NCBI GenBank assembly: GCA_004352715.1
Contig: SCFE01000030.1
Span: 267,110-331,109, forward strand
From: Hofstenia miamia
Taxonomy: Eukaryota; Xenacoelomorpha; Acoela
DNA: 64,000 nt
Direction of reading: 5' to 3'
Shown here: one piece after another, positions 38,781 through 48,885 of the stretch
Position numbering within the stretch: the stretch's first letter is position 1
Layout of the letters: each line of letters opens with the position of its first letter
Made by a program: the position numbers and the translations under genes
The notes under the pieces: generated by a model
Seen by the model: the letters and a program-made list of their open reading frames with translations, nothing else
Told to the model about the DNA's origin: nothing
Databases searched by the model: none

Positions 38781-41035
38781 ATACTTTTAGCAATTAAATT
38801 GATAGAAAAAATAAAAATTAAAAGTTCAAAATAAATTGTTCTTATTTGAATGTGTATATTGCGAATATTCATTAAGAATATCAGCTCAATCGTACCAATG
38901 GAATCAGTAATGTAAGATATATATCACAGAGAGTTGACCAAAATAATTGCAAAGCTAATTGACAAACAAAAAGGTGTTTCACAGTTAACTTTTCTCAAAT
39001 TTTTCAAGCTTAAGGCTTTTAGAAACAAAAACAAAAATATTTGAAATTCAATTTCTGATTGCCCACTTAAATTGTCGGACAGTTTAAGTGGACAACCAGA
39101 ATGACAAGAAAACATTTTATGGAAAATGACAAATAAAAATAATACATGTGTCTGTTTTGTAAGATAGGTAAATATTGTTTATCTTTTTCATTGAGTTTTT
39201 TTTGCAAAGATCATATAAATAGGCCTGAAATGGACCGAATTTGGGTTGATTTTCAATTTCTTGCAGCCTGAATTTTCAGCAATACATTAAAATTAAAATT
39301 TCAATCACAATCGGAAATTTTGAATGTTAATCCTATTTTTATTGGAGGGGTTTTAAATTGCACCCCATCCACATATCTTAAAATAAATCAAAATTGTTAT
39401 TAGCCGAAGACTTATGGCAAATTTTCATTGCATTAAAAATTATGTAAATCTGTGTCCAAAAGAATTTTACGGACATTTTGTAGGATTTAATCGAATTCTA
39501 ATTAAATGCCCAATGTGGTGGGTCAGAGGTGTACAATATTCTGTGGGTAGAGGTGTAGATTTAGGAAATGCGTCGACAAAAATATCAAAGTGCGAAAATA
39601 GCCTAACTGGAATTCCTACTTTTACTGTTAGAGAGAGGTCTAGAGTGGAATATCATAACGAATTTTTAAAATTTGTGAAGAAATGCTTAGACTATTAACC
39701 TTAAACACTGAGCATTTTTTAGAATCCAATATGGTATCTCTAAATATCTATTAAGTGCTTATAACTAATGAAGACATCTAAAATCTGAGAGAATCACCGC
39801 ATTCACCACGAACGACCTCTCTTTCACTTAAGCATTAAAATTGAGCCCTAATTGCAAATCTTTTTGATGGAACTTAGAAAAATGTCATTGAATTTACGCA
39901 AATACGGGACATGTGCTGTCTATCTGCAGAAGAAATGGTTAATGTTTCTCACTGTTTCTCACATGAGTCTTAGGACTCCTCATTATGTGAACATTAAGTA
40001 TAAAGTGTTGCCTGCATATTTTTTGGAAAATTGAAATTTTAATTGATAAATAGTTAATACTTTTAAATATTTCAGAAGTAAAAATTTTTAGCACAAGTAT
40101 TTATCATTGGATTGGGACAGATGGTTGAATTTCCAAAGATTTCTAAACTTCATAATAGGCTTGTAGAAAATTTTTGAAAACTTTCCAAAATTTGTTTGTC
40201 AATTTTAATGGATACCAGGAAGTTTAAGTTTAATAGCAATGTACAAAACGGAATCTGAAAACGAGAAAATAGTTGAGAGGGGGTTTCATTCAATTTTAAA
40301 AATTACCCAATAGACTTCTAACAATTGATTGAACCAATATATTTAAATAATATCAATCACAAATACATTTTCTAATAATTAGCATCATCAGGAAATTTAA
40401 GGAATTAAAATTTTAAGCTTTTGTTTTTTAATTGCTCTAACTGCCAAATAATACGCATTGTTTTACAAATTGCAGGGATAAAAATTTGAAAATTTGTGTA
40501 TAATTAATCTTTATTTTACTAATTGCCAATTTTAAGTAACTAGGATAAGACTTTGACTTAAAATTAGTATTATATTCAAAAAAATAAGAACGACATTTAT
40601 AGTATTCAACCCTTATTGAATGCTAATCAGAAATCATTCAAAAACGTAAAAAATAAAAAATATTTGCAAAAATTCAAATCACAATTTAATATAAAATCGC
40701 ATTTATCAGTCAAATGTGACTATTTCAATAGACAAATTATAGCATCATTTACGCACTACTAAAAATTGCTAAGAAGAACTCGGCAAGACAGGAAGAATAA
40801 GAAAAAGAAATATTCATAATTGCTGCAACAAATACACTATACAACAAATGTCGACCAAATTGCAACAAGTGTCAAAAAAGTATACCCTAAACAAATCGCA
40901 TGGCTAATTTTGGGGTAAAAATCAAAACAAATGTAATTTCTGCTTTAAACTTATCATATATTATTCCTCAATGTTTATATTCGTCATGATTGTTGACAAA
41001 TTTGAATAAAAGATAAAAGAATAAGCTTGAAAGAA

Positions 41036-41510
41036 TGTCGAATTGGAGTTTATGTATTAATTGTGAAAAGATACATAAGAAAAAATTAGACTAAGTTGCA
41101 ATCTTTTTTCATTGGATTATTTACAAAAACTAAAATTATACAAATCATTTTCAAAATTATATCAAAAGAAGATATTACATTAAAACTGCATATTAGAACA
41201 AAGCGATATAAAAAAATGAAATTTACAAAAAGAATCATGAACAATTTTATCAATTACTGTAGAGAATTATGTAATTAAATTATCGCCTGAAATTAAAAAA
41301 ACAAAGTTTAAGGAATTTGTAGGAAACAAAGTAGAAATATCCAGAGAAAAATAATTACTTGGATAGTCAATAACTAAACAATAGCAATTTGGAAATATAG
41401 AAAAACAAAATTTACTTTTTACTTAAGTGTTTTTTTATACTTTTTTGTAATTTACAAAGGCTTAAAATAAACTACTATTTTTATTATTATTATTATCTAG
41501 TTATTATATA
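41036..41510 (+). mobile_element. LINE-like 3' end fragment (+ strand) with (TTA)n tail
   Basis: Conceptual translation of 41096-41230 matches, residue by residue in many positions (LQSxFIxLFT, xxLHxRTK, KFTKRI), the - strand translation at 42770-42985. The downstream DNA also matches (ACTTTTTTG, TTTACAAAGG, TTAAAATAAA) and runs into a (TTA)n tail near 41480-41500. Two opposite-strand copies sharing coding and 3'-tail sequence fit fragments of one retrotransposon family; the LINE label rests on the tail and the RT next to the other copy. Confidence 0.5.
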
Positions 41511-42009
41511 TATAATTACAAGATATTCCAGTTCTCAATTGTTAAATTAGCAATGATTTTTTTCAAAATATTATTTTTGAAATTTTCTTATCCGATAATA
41601 AATTTTATTTATTGGATGAACTCTTCAAATAAGAAGGAAGTTGAATTTTGTAGAACAGTAATGGGTTGTATACAATAACCCTCAGGGAAATTAAAGAAAA
41701 GTATCTAATATAGGAGGGACAACATGAACATGTTTCTTATTTTTTAAAGTTTTTGAGGATTCATACCTATCAATCAATAAATTGCGAAAAAAATTATATA
41801 ACAATGACTTTTCTAGGTTGTTAAGCAAAACCTTACAATACAAAGGGTGGTTCATTACTAAGGCATTAGTAAGCGGAAAACACATTTTTTGTCTTCTAAA
41901 CTCTTTAGATTTAGTGCAAAAAAGCTGTCAGGCTTGATAAGATAAGCTTCCAGGCTATAGATAAATTACTATAGTACTATGTTAATAACGAGATATAGCA
42001 TAGTCTCAC

Positions 42010-42738
42010 TGTTATAAAATTTGTATCTTATCCCTCATTTACCAGAAATATATTTTTTAAGGAAAATTTGTATATGCTTTTTAAAAGATTTAAATATTTC
42101 AATATCTTTAATTTTGTTAGGTAGCGAATTCCAGATTCGAATGGTGACATTAATGAAGGATTTCTTTAAAACGTTTTCTTATAATTAACATGTAAATGGT
42201 TTTGAAATTGAATTATGCTTAGGAGTAAATCTTGGTATTTTAATCGTAATATAAGGTGGTAGGTTTCTAATTAGCTTGAGAATGTCAGGAGTTGTTTTGG
42301 TAAAAGAATTGACCTAGAAATGTAATTCTTAGTTTTCGATGAGTTTTTCGTTGAGATATTTAATGTCCATTTTTATAAAGCATTTCGCTTAGCTCAGTAA
42401 ATATAATTTTTGCGTAATTACAAGTGTCATACTTTTTATACCTATAGCTAATTAGTATCTACAATAGGAACATTAAAATTATTTGCATTTAAAGTCACTG
42501 CAGAAACATCGTAATTACTTTTATTGGAGTGTAAAATACAAAATTCTGTCTTAGATTCATCAATATTCAACTTGTGCATACCAAAATATTTTGACAATTT
42601 ATTACAATTCAATTCTATGGATTCCACTGCTAGGTGCATTGATGCATTATTGCTGAAAATGAATGTGTCATCAGCATATTGGATTAAATTGTTATTAATT
42701 GGTATCATTGAAGTCTGCCATCCAATTCAAATTTATTA
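42010..42738 (-). pseudogene. Decayed LINE copy B: RT fragment with YADD box and C-terminal domain
   Basis: On the - strand the translation reads LIQYADDTFIFSNNAS (YADD codons at 42666-42677), the catalytic box of a non-LTR reverse transcriptase. It continues to NIDESKTEFCILHS, the conserved block after it. Further downstream on the same strand, in another frame, VTIRIWNSLPNKIKD followed by FKSFKKHI is the C-terminal signature common in Jockey/CR1-type ORF2 proteins. Stops and frame changes break the frame, so it is a dead fragment. It starts abruptly near 42738, next to the 3' tail of the neighbouring copy. Confidence 0.8.
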
Positions 42739-42740
42739 AA

Positions 42741-44045
42741 AAAAATAGTATTATTATATAATAATCTATTTATTTTAAACCTTTGTACATCCCAAAAAAG
42801 TATAATAATATTATAATTCTCTTTGTAAATTTAAATTTTCTATGGAACTTGGTTCTCATATGTAGGTTTGATGAAATTTTTTTGGATCTAAATTTAAAAA
42901 AAAATTGTACTGTTTTTAGATTTGTAAATAGTCTAATGAAAAGAGATTGTAAATTCTTCTGATATTTTTTGATTGCTTTCTTCACAGATGATTATATAAA
43001 GGGTGTGTTTGTCCGCTTATAACTTAGAAACTTTTAAATTAACAACATCATATATTTTCGTAACCCCCATGACCTCCTGAACGTCTTAGGCACATTTAAT
43101 GAATGACTTAATTAGTGAACTAATTATTGACTAAAAGGTTCCCATACTTCATTTCTTTATATAAGTGGCATTTCATAGTTCCTCTTATTGTTTAACAGCG
43201 TTCTCAGTTTTACAGCTGTTTTAGGGAGAATTTCCAAGATTATTAGAATTGTCTGCTTTTTTGAATGTATTTCCCGATCGAAGGAAGGGTCAAACAGCTA
43301 GTATAGATATATTTGGTTTATTACAATTTTCTTGATTATAGATAGCCTTCGTGAAGCTAACATATGGTTGACTTCTACCGGTTACTACTCCAAGAGATTA
43401 AAATTGTGTGACAGAGTCAATAAAGACGTTAGAAAATATCAATTTCTTACATTTCAATTTTCTTCCACTTTTGAAGACATTATAAACATTCGGCTTTGGT
43501 GGAGGCAATGCATATTGAAATAATACTGCAGATTTTCAGGATACATTTCTAAAGTTTTTATTAAACTATGAATATTTATATCATTAAATATGAATGTCAT
43601 CAGCATACTGTACTACACTGCAGTCGTTAGATGTAACGCCGTTGATATAATTTATGGAAATTGTAAAAAGAAGTGGGCCAAGCCCTTATGGATCAAACCC
43701 CGGTTTGAAAAACTGGCGATTTTAGCCAGTTAACATAGAGTAGTGAGATGTTTTTGTTTTGACAAGAATCGAGTTATTGAGTCAAAGGCGTTTGAAGGGT
43801 CTGTGTAAGTAATCCCTACGTAATTATCATTGGCAAGATTCAGCGAACTAATGCATCAGCGATAGGGTGTTTTTTGTAGATCAAATTGCGTGTTCACAAG
43901 ATTGGAATTTTTATTAAAATTGAATGATTTGTTCATAAACCATTTTTTCAATGATTTTAGAAAAAGTGAGATAACTTAAATCGGGCGATAATTTTCACAT
44001 TTTATAGGATCAATTTTGAAAGCCTTAAATGCAAAGGATTTGCAT
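42741..44045 (-). pseudogene. Decayed LINE copy A: RT domain to 3' end
   Basis: The - strand translation shows the RT blocks in order: ENYRPI near 43983-44000, DPSNAFDSI near 43776-43806 (the DFSKAFD box), GLGPLLFTI near 43650-43700, and QYADD with its codons at 43595-43606. A C-terminal stretch ending FFGMYKGLK and stop, then an AATAAA-containing tail, lies at 42985-42741. Frame changes and stops interrupt it. Non-LTR retrotransposons copy their RNA at a nicked target; this copy cannot do so. The endonuclease part could not be recognised upstream of 44.05 kb. Confidence 0.75.
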
Positions 44046-46259
44046 CAATTTCGTGTATTTGTAATAAAAATTAATGTGTCGATCATTTTTTTGCGCATTG
44101 CTTAGAATTCAAGGAAGAAATTTCAGTTGTTTGTACCAATGAATTTATTTGTTTTAAATTTAGAAAAAACTTTGAATACTTCTTGTTCAATGTGTTGGCT
44201 TAATGGAAAATGTATATGCTCACATTGATAGTTTAGAACTATATCATTAAGTTTTAGAGCTTTTGTAGATTAAGCAATGTATTTAGAAATTTTGAAATAA
44301 CCTAACTTCAAGTTGACAGTTCATATTATATTGCTAAACGCCGCATATTTTATCTATTGTTAGCCATTCGAAAGAAAAGAATTTTTTAGATATTTCTAAC
44401 TATTACTTCTACTCTTGGAGTGTCCTAATGGATTTATTTTAGCTTTCTAGACCAAAATTTAGGACTATATGGAGTAGCTAATTTTGTCAAATGAGTTGCA
44501 TTTATCGTAATATGATGGCTGGGAAAGATTGTATGTAGGCTATTAGTATTATTTAAAAAATATTGGAAAACGCCAAGACTACGATTGTTCCTAAAATGAA
44601 AATGACTAATTTGTGTATAATTCATGAAATTTTTGTATGTTTTTATCTTTCTCGAAGATATTCAGATCATCTATCAATTGTCAATTGTAAATGCTTATAG
44701 AAAAAATAACCTGTCAAAGTTTGAGTTAAAACGTTTTACGAAACTACTCACTGAGAAAAGATTATAATAAACCAAATTTAGTTTTCATCTGAATGTGTTA
44801 TAGAAGAACATTTGCGATAGGCTTATTTAAGATCTTATCTGCTGATATATCTAAAAGAATACCAACCACTTTTAAGAAAAAATGTTATTTTTGAAATATT
44901 TCCTTACGAAATTGCTTTTATACAATGTCATAATGCATTAGAGGATTCAAAATAAGTACTAAGAATGTTCAATTTTGATATTTTTTGTAGATCAATAGAT
45001 CTGGTTTATGATTCAAAGAATAAGTTTCTTCTAGCACTTGTAAATCCTGTTTGCGAATGATAATTCCTCTACATGCATGTTATTTCGCAAATAAATGTTT
45101 TGGTTGCATTTCAATCTGGATCCAAGAATATTATATTTTAGAGGAAAATATGATGCGATAAAATTAAAAATTTCTGCAAATAAGTATCAATCAACATATA
45201 CATTGAATTAGTGGAAAAAAATCTAAAAATAGTGATCTTAAATTAAACCCACCAAAATTGATTAATTAGTATTTAATACAACAACACCAACAAAGACTTT
45301 ATTCACCTTACGTCAGTTAAAACAAATAAAATTTAAAAATAACTAAACAATACTAAAAATTAATAAGAGCTGGAAGATGTAAGAAAAGAACATGGATTAT
45401 CAAAACTGAAGCGAGGAGCAAAATAGGAAAAGATTATGCAGTCAAGAGAGAACTTAAATCTAGAAGATGAGAAAAAGTCTAAGTAATAAACAGTAAGCAG
45501 GTAGTTAGGGTAGGAATCATGTCAAAAGTAAAATTAATAAAAATGCCTTTTATCAGTTCAGCAAATCAATAACTACCGGTCAGGCATAAATGATTCCTCA
45601 ATTAAATCATTCTGATCTCAAATGCTTATTGAATAAAATTATAACATATTAATGAAGTAATAATGAATAATTATAATTTATCCATCATATTTTACAAAAT
45701 CAATAATCATAAATGGAACAAGCTACGTTTGGCATGAATATAAAATTAGTTTCTTTTAGACGAACGAAAACTTCTCCTTTGCTGAGCGAATTTCTTTAAA
45801 ACCAAATGCATATCTCAGCAACAAACATAAAATGTAGAAATCTAGTATAATGTATATAAGGGCAAATATTAGTGTTACCAAAATAAAATTACCTATTAAA
45901 ATGCGAATAATCTATCTTTAATGAATTCAAAGAGCTATAAGAAACATAAAAAATTTCTTTGAATAACACAATCTTTAAAATCTAATAATTTGCGTGATAG
46001 TCACAAAATTCTATCGAAATTCCAGCAAAATTTTCATATGATGATGGAAAACAATATAGTTTGCATCTGAGAATGACACACTTCACGATAAATTCAGAAA
46101 AAATTAAAGAAAACTTATTTTGAACTAATTCAAAATATTACATCACATAGTATAAATATAGAGTAAATTAAGTAGAAAAATACTGAGTGTATTTGCATAA
46201 TGATTTTTGATACAATAAATTCAAAATCAACCCAAACTTATAGAGAAATGTTTGTAAAA
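44046..46259. other. AT-rich intergenic sequence, possibly more LINE remnant
   Basis: No supportable gene. Part of 44.05-45.2 kb may be the decayed upstream part of LINE copy A, but I could not identify an endonuclease motif. The region beyond 45.3 kb is the 3' flank of KRTCAP2; an ATTAAA on its strand lies near 45915, too far away to assign confidently. Confidence 0.4.
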
Positions 46260-46679
46260 CTAATTGGTCTTTAATTTTCGCTTTTTTGCAGATTGCGACA
46301 CATGAGGTGTCACCGCGTAAGGACTTTCATATTTGGAAGAAGAATACTTTTCTAAAAAGTACAATAGAAAACAGCTTGCTAACAAACAGCATGTTGCACA
46401 CACTCTGTGTATCAGGGCGCATGCAAAAACGCTAGCGCTTAAAGCTAGAATAACATCAGGGAAAAGTTTTGATTGAAATCGTGAATCGAACAGAACATTT
46501 TCAAAATTGTTAATTGCTGTCAGAAACAAAAGAAATAAATGGCTCCCCAAAAGACTTCCTGTCAAAACAATTGAAATTTCACTAGAAACTAAATTGTCAC
46601 GGCCAAGTTGCATTGCAGCATAAAGCAAAACCGCAAGTAAGGAGGCAAACAAACCAGACAATCCCGTACTCACAGCCAT
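46260..46679 (-). CDS. KRTCAP2: KRTCAP2 (keratinocyte-associated protein 2), oligosaccharyltransferase subunit
   Basis: A 139-residue multi-pass membrane protein matching the KRTCAP2/KCP2 family, an accessory subunit of the STT3A-type oligosaccharyltransferase that N-glycosylates proteins at the endoplasmic reticulum translocon. Family landmarks include the GSLLGSHLF segment, LTAINNFEN and LIHRVCATCC. There are about four hydrophobic segments (about residues 7-26, 36-57, 72-90 and 93-111) and a short lysine-rich cytosolic tail (AKKRKLK). The length is very close to the human protein of about 136 residues. The start is the ATG at 46679-46677; the preceding in-frame codon is TTG. The coding region is uninterrupted here, whereas I recall the vertebrate gene as multi-exonic. 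TTTAG at about 46683-46687 on this strand could be the acceptor of a 5' UTR intron. Composition and CpG content are higher than the surrounding DNA. Confidence 0.93.
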   Translation of the reverse strand: MAVSTGLSGLFASLLAVLLYAAMQLGRDNLVSSEISIVLTGSLLGSHLFLLFLTAINNFENVLFDSRFQSKLFPDVILALSASVFACALIHRVCATCCLLASCFLLYFLEKYSSSKYESPYAVTPHVSQSAKKRKLKTN

Positions 46680-48129
46680 CAATTTCTAAACATAATAATA
46701 TATCAAATTAAAATTCTAAAAAACAAATATTCGCATATATTTACATTTAGAAACAAGTAGAATATATGGTATTTCCAAAAACAATTGTAAACCACAAATG
46801 TTACATATATTTTAACAGTGATCACCAGTTCTAATCATAAGTGTTTCGTAAAATCTTTTCTGTATGGTGTTCAAAAAGTTCAAAAAGTGTTATTAAAAAC
46901 CTGATGAAAAGAATGCTCAAATACAACTACAAATAATCTGAATCTAAATAAAATATTTTATAGTTAGCTCATTGCCAAAAGGATAAAGCTTTCACTCAAG
47001 TCTCAATCTGCTATTTATAATGATCAATGCCAACAAGGATGAAAAACAACCATACACGATTGGTATATTTTGTTAGAGTGACACCCATCTTAATCAAAAC
47101 AAAACCAGTATCTTAGCATTTACAATTCTACTTAAAAGTAACATTGGCCAGACCGCAGAGCAGTAATATGACGCAACAAATTCTAAATTTAACGCAGTTC
47201 TATACGGAAATAGACGTGAATAACCCCATTAATAAAACACTAATTAATCAAACAGATATAACCATATAATATATAAACGGTATTTATAAGGAATCAGGTG
47301 AACAACCCTTTTCAACATACTAAGATGTACAGAAATATTTTTTGTAGATTAAATAAATGGTGCCTATTTAGTTGGTACCAAAATATAATGAGGTAAGCAC
47401 AATTGCTACAATTGAAAACATCAAAGACAAACTGTTGAGAAATCACCCTAAACAGACTATATTTCCCTTAATTCTAGAAAAACGCATGTTGATAAAGCTG
47501 TCAATACGGTGGAACATTTTTATATTGAGTTTGATAAAGCGGAGCATAAAAGCATTAGGTCACTACCTGTTAAATAGAAAAGGTTTTGATAAAGCACGAA
47601 AAGATTTTGTTAAATAAATTATGTGAAATGAGGTTGTGAACATGATTTCAAATTTCAACAAAAGCGCAACGGTTTAGGTGCCTATACCGGTTAAGGAAAG
47701 TACTGTCAATAGCTAAAACATTGCAATTGCTAATTCAGAAAAATCAATTTATGCTTCGATGGAAACCTAGAGGAAATATATTAAACTGAAACATGACGAT
47801 ATTGCTATTAAAATGTAAACACTTTTTTTCTGCTTCAGTTGCTACAAATTGTCTACAAAACAACAAAGAGATTCATTTCAGTCGCCTTAAACCAAAACTA
47901 CAGTTGTGAATGAACGCTGTACGGGAGCCTCTTTTGAACGGTTGTTAAAAACAATTTGCGCTTTGGTTAACGTCAGAACCATTATTGGTGAAAATCCCAT
48001 TTTATTTCCTTAGTCATCGGCACCAAAGCCTAAATTTTCTCGCATCAGACTACATCTGGGTTTCAAAAGTGTTATCTTGTCTGAAGGTGTTGAATATTAC
48101 TAATAAACGGAACAATGAGAATCCGATAT
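46680..48129. other. Intergenic sequence upstream of KRTCAP2; nothing recognised
   Basis: AT-rich DNA that must contain the KRTCAP2 promoter, but no TATA or CCAAT arrangement is convincing. An 81-codon open frame at 47372-47617 has no recognisable domain and is not called. Confidence 0.45.
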
Positions 48130-48138
48130 CTTGAAATT

Positions 48139-48876
48139 GGATCAATTTAACTTTAGGTCTTTTTTTGAAAAAAAATTTTCTGAACAAAATAACTTTTCCT
48201 GGGGTAATTTTTACCGCTGAATTCACTGACATCCTCAGAATTTCGAAAAAAGCAATATTTAAAAAGTTACGATTAATTTCTTACTTTTACGAATAAACAG
48301 TATATATATTTCTAACAAAATAAATCAAAACAAAAACTCTATAACACTACAAAAATTGTGAAATTAAAATAAAACAAGGACAAAATACAAAAAGCAATAA
48401 ATGAAAAAATAAAGTAGTTTATGTGAATGTATAAACGCGTGAAATGCATTCAACAAATGAGAAGAATTTGTCGAAATTCTTAAATTCCCGGTCCCAAACG
48501 TATCGCTGCAGATGTGAATCAAAATTTTCACGTGATGTTCCACGCATGCGCTTTATTGTAGATTTCCTTAATGACCAGGTGCCTTCTATCGTATTCGTGT
48601 GTATATTTCGATTAATCGCATGTTGAAACAAAGTAATGACAAAATTGTCTTTATTTAATAAATATTTAATTTATCTGAATGTCTTAGGAGTGAGTTATTG
48701 CATAGTTTTGCCAATATTATGTGTTTATTCGTAAAAGTAAGAAATTAATCGTAACTTTTTAAATATTGCTTTTTTCGAAAATCTGATGTCAGTAAATTCA
48801 GCGGTAAAAATTACCCCAGGAAAAGTTATTTTGTTCAGAATTTTTTTTAAAAAAAGACCTAAAGTTAAATTGATCC
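48139..48876 (-). mobile_element. Merlin-superfamily DNA transposon, internally deleted, 738 bp, 9-bp TSD
   Basis: Long terminal inverted repeats (48139-48299 and 48722-48876, about 155-161 bp, nearly identical apart from a few indels) begin GGATCAATTTAACTTTAGG. The copy is flanked by an exact 9-bp direct repeat CTTGAAATT (48130-48138 and 48877-48885). Between the repeats the - strand encodes the C-terminal part of an IS1016/IS1595-like (ISXO2-type) DDE transposase. Merlin elements are defined by this transposase and 8-9 bp target duplications, so three independent lines agree. The N-terminal and central transposase region is missing, making this a non-autonomous derivative. Confidence 0.88.
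48419..48631 (-). pseudogene. Merlin transposase C-terminal fragment (IS1016/ISXO2-like)
   Basis: About 70 codons with the hallmark end of IS1595-family transposases: NIHTNTIEGTWS, then RGTSRENFDSHLQRYVWDRE and FKNFDKFFSFVECI. The HTNTIEGTWS block carries the last acidic catalytic residue (Glu) of the DDE/DDN-type active site in this family. The upstream Asp residues and the zinc-binding N terminus are absent, so the fragment cannot be active. It lies centrally between the two terminal inverted repeats. Confidence 0.82.
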
Positions 48877-48885
48877 CTTGAAATT

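Larger units (their letters stand above)
30915..41035. other. Gene desert segment with two conspicuous GC-richer islands
   Basis: AT-rich DNA without a supportable gene. Islands with more GC and CpG lie at 31845-31960, 33890-33970, 35760-36080 and 38590-38770. (TA)n/(TATG) tracts are at about 37575-37672. Scattered GGGTC/GACCC words at 31850-32170 may be another decayed hAT copy without definable ends. Open frames at 31763, 37026 and 39414 are short, lack any recognisable domain and are left uncalled. Confidence 0.5.

Noticed and set aside
39414-39698. 94-codon frame
   Set aside because: No recognisable motif, no splice context or homologous copy seen.
47372-47617. 81-codon frame between KRTCAP2 and the Merlin element
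   Set aside because: Lysine/isoleucine-rich composition as expected from random AT-rich DNA; no family recognised.
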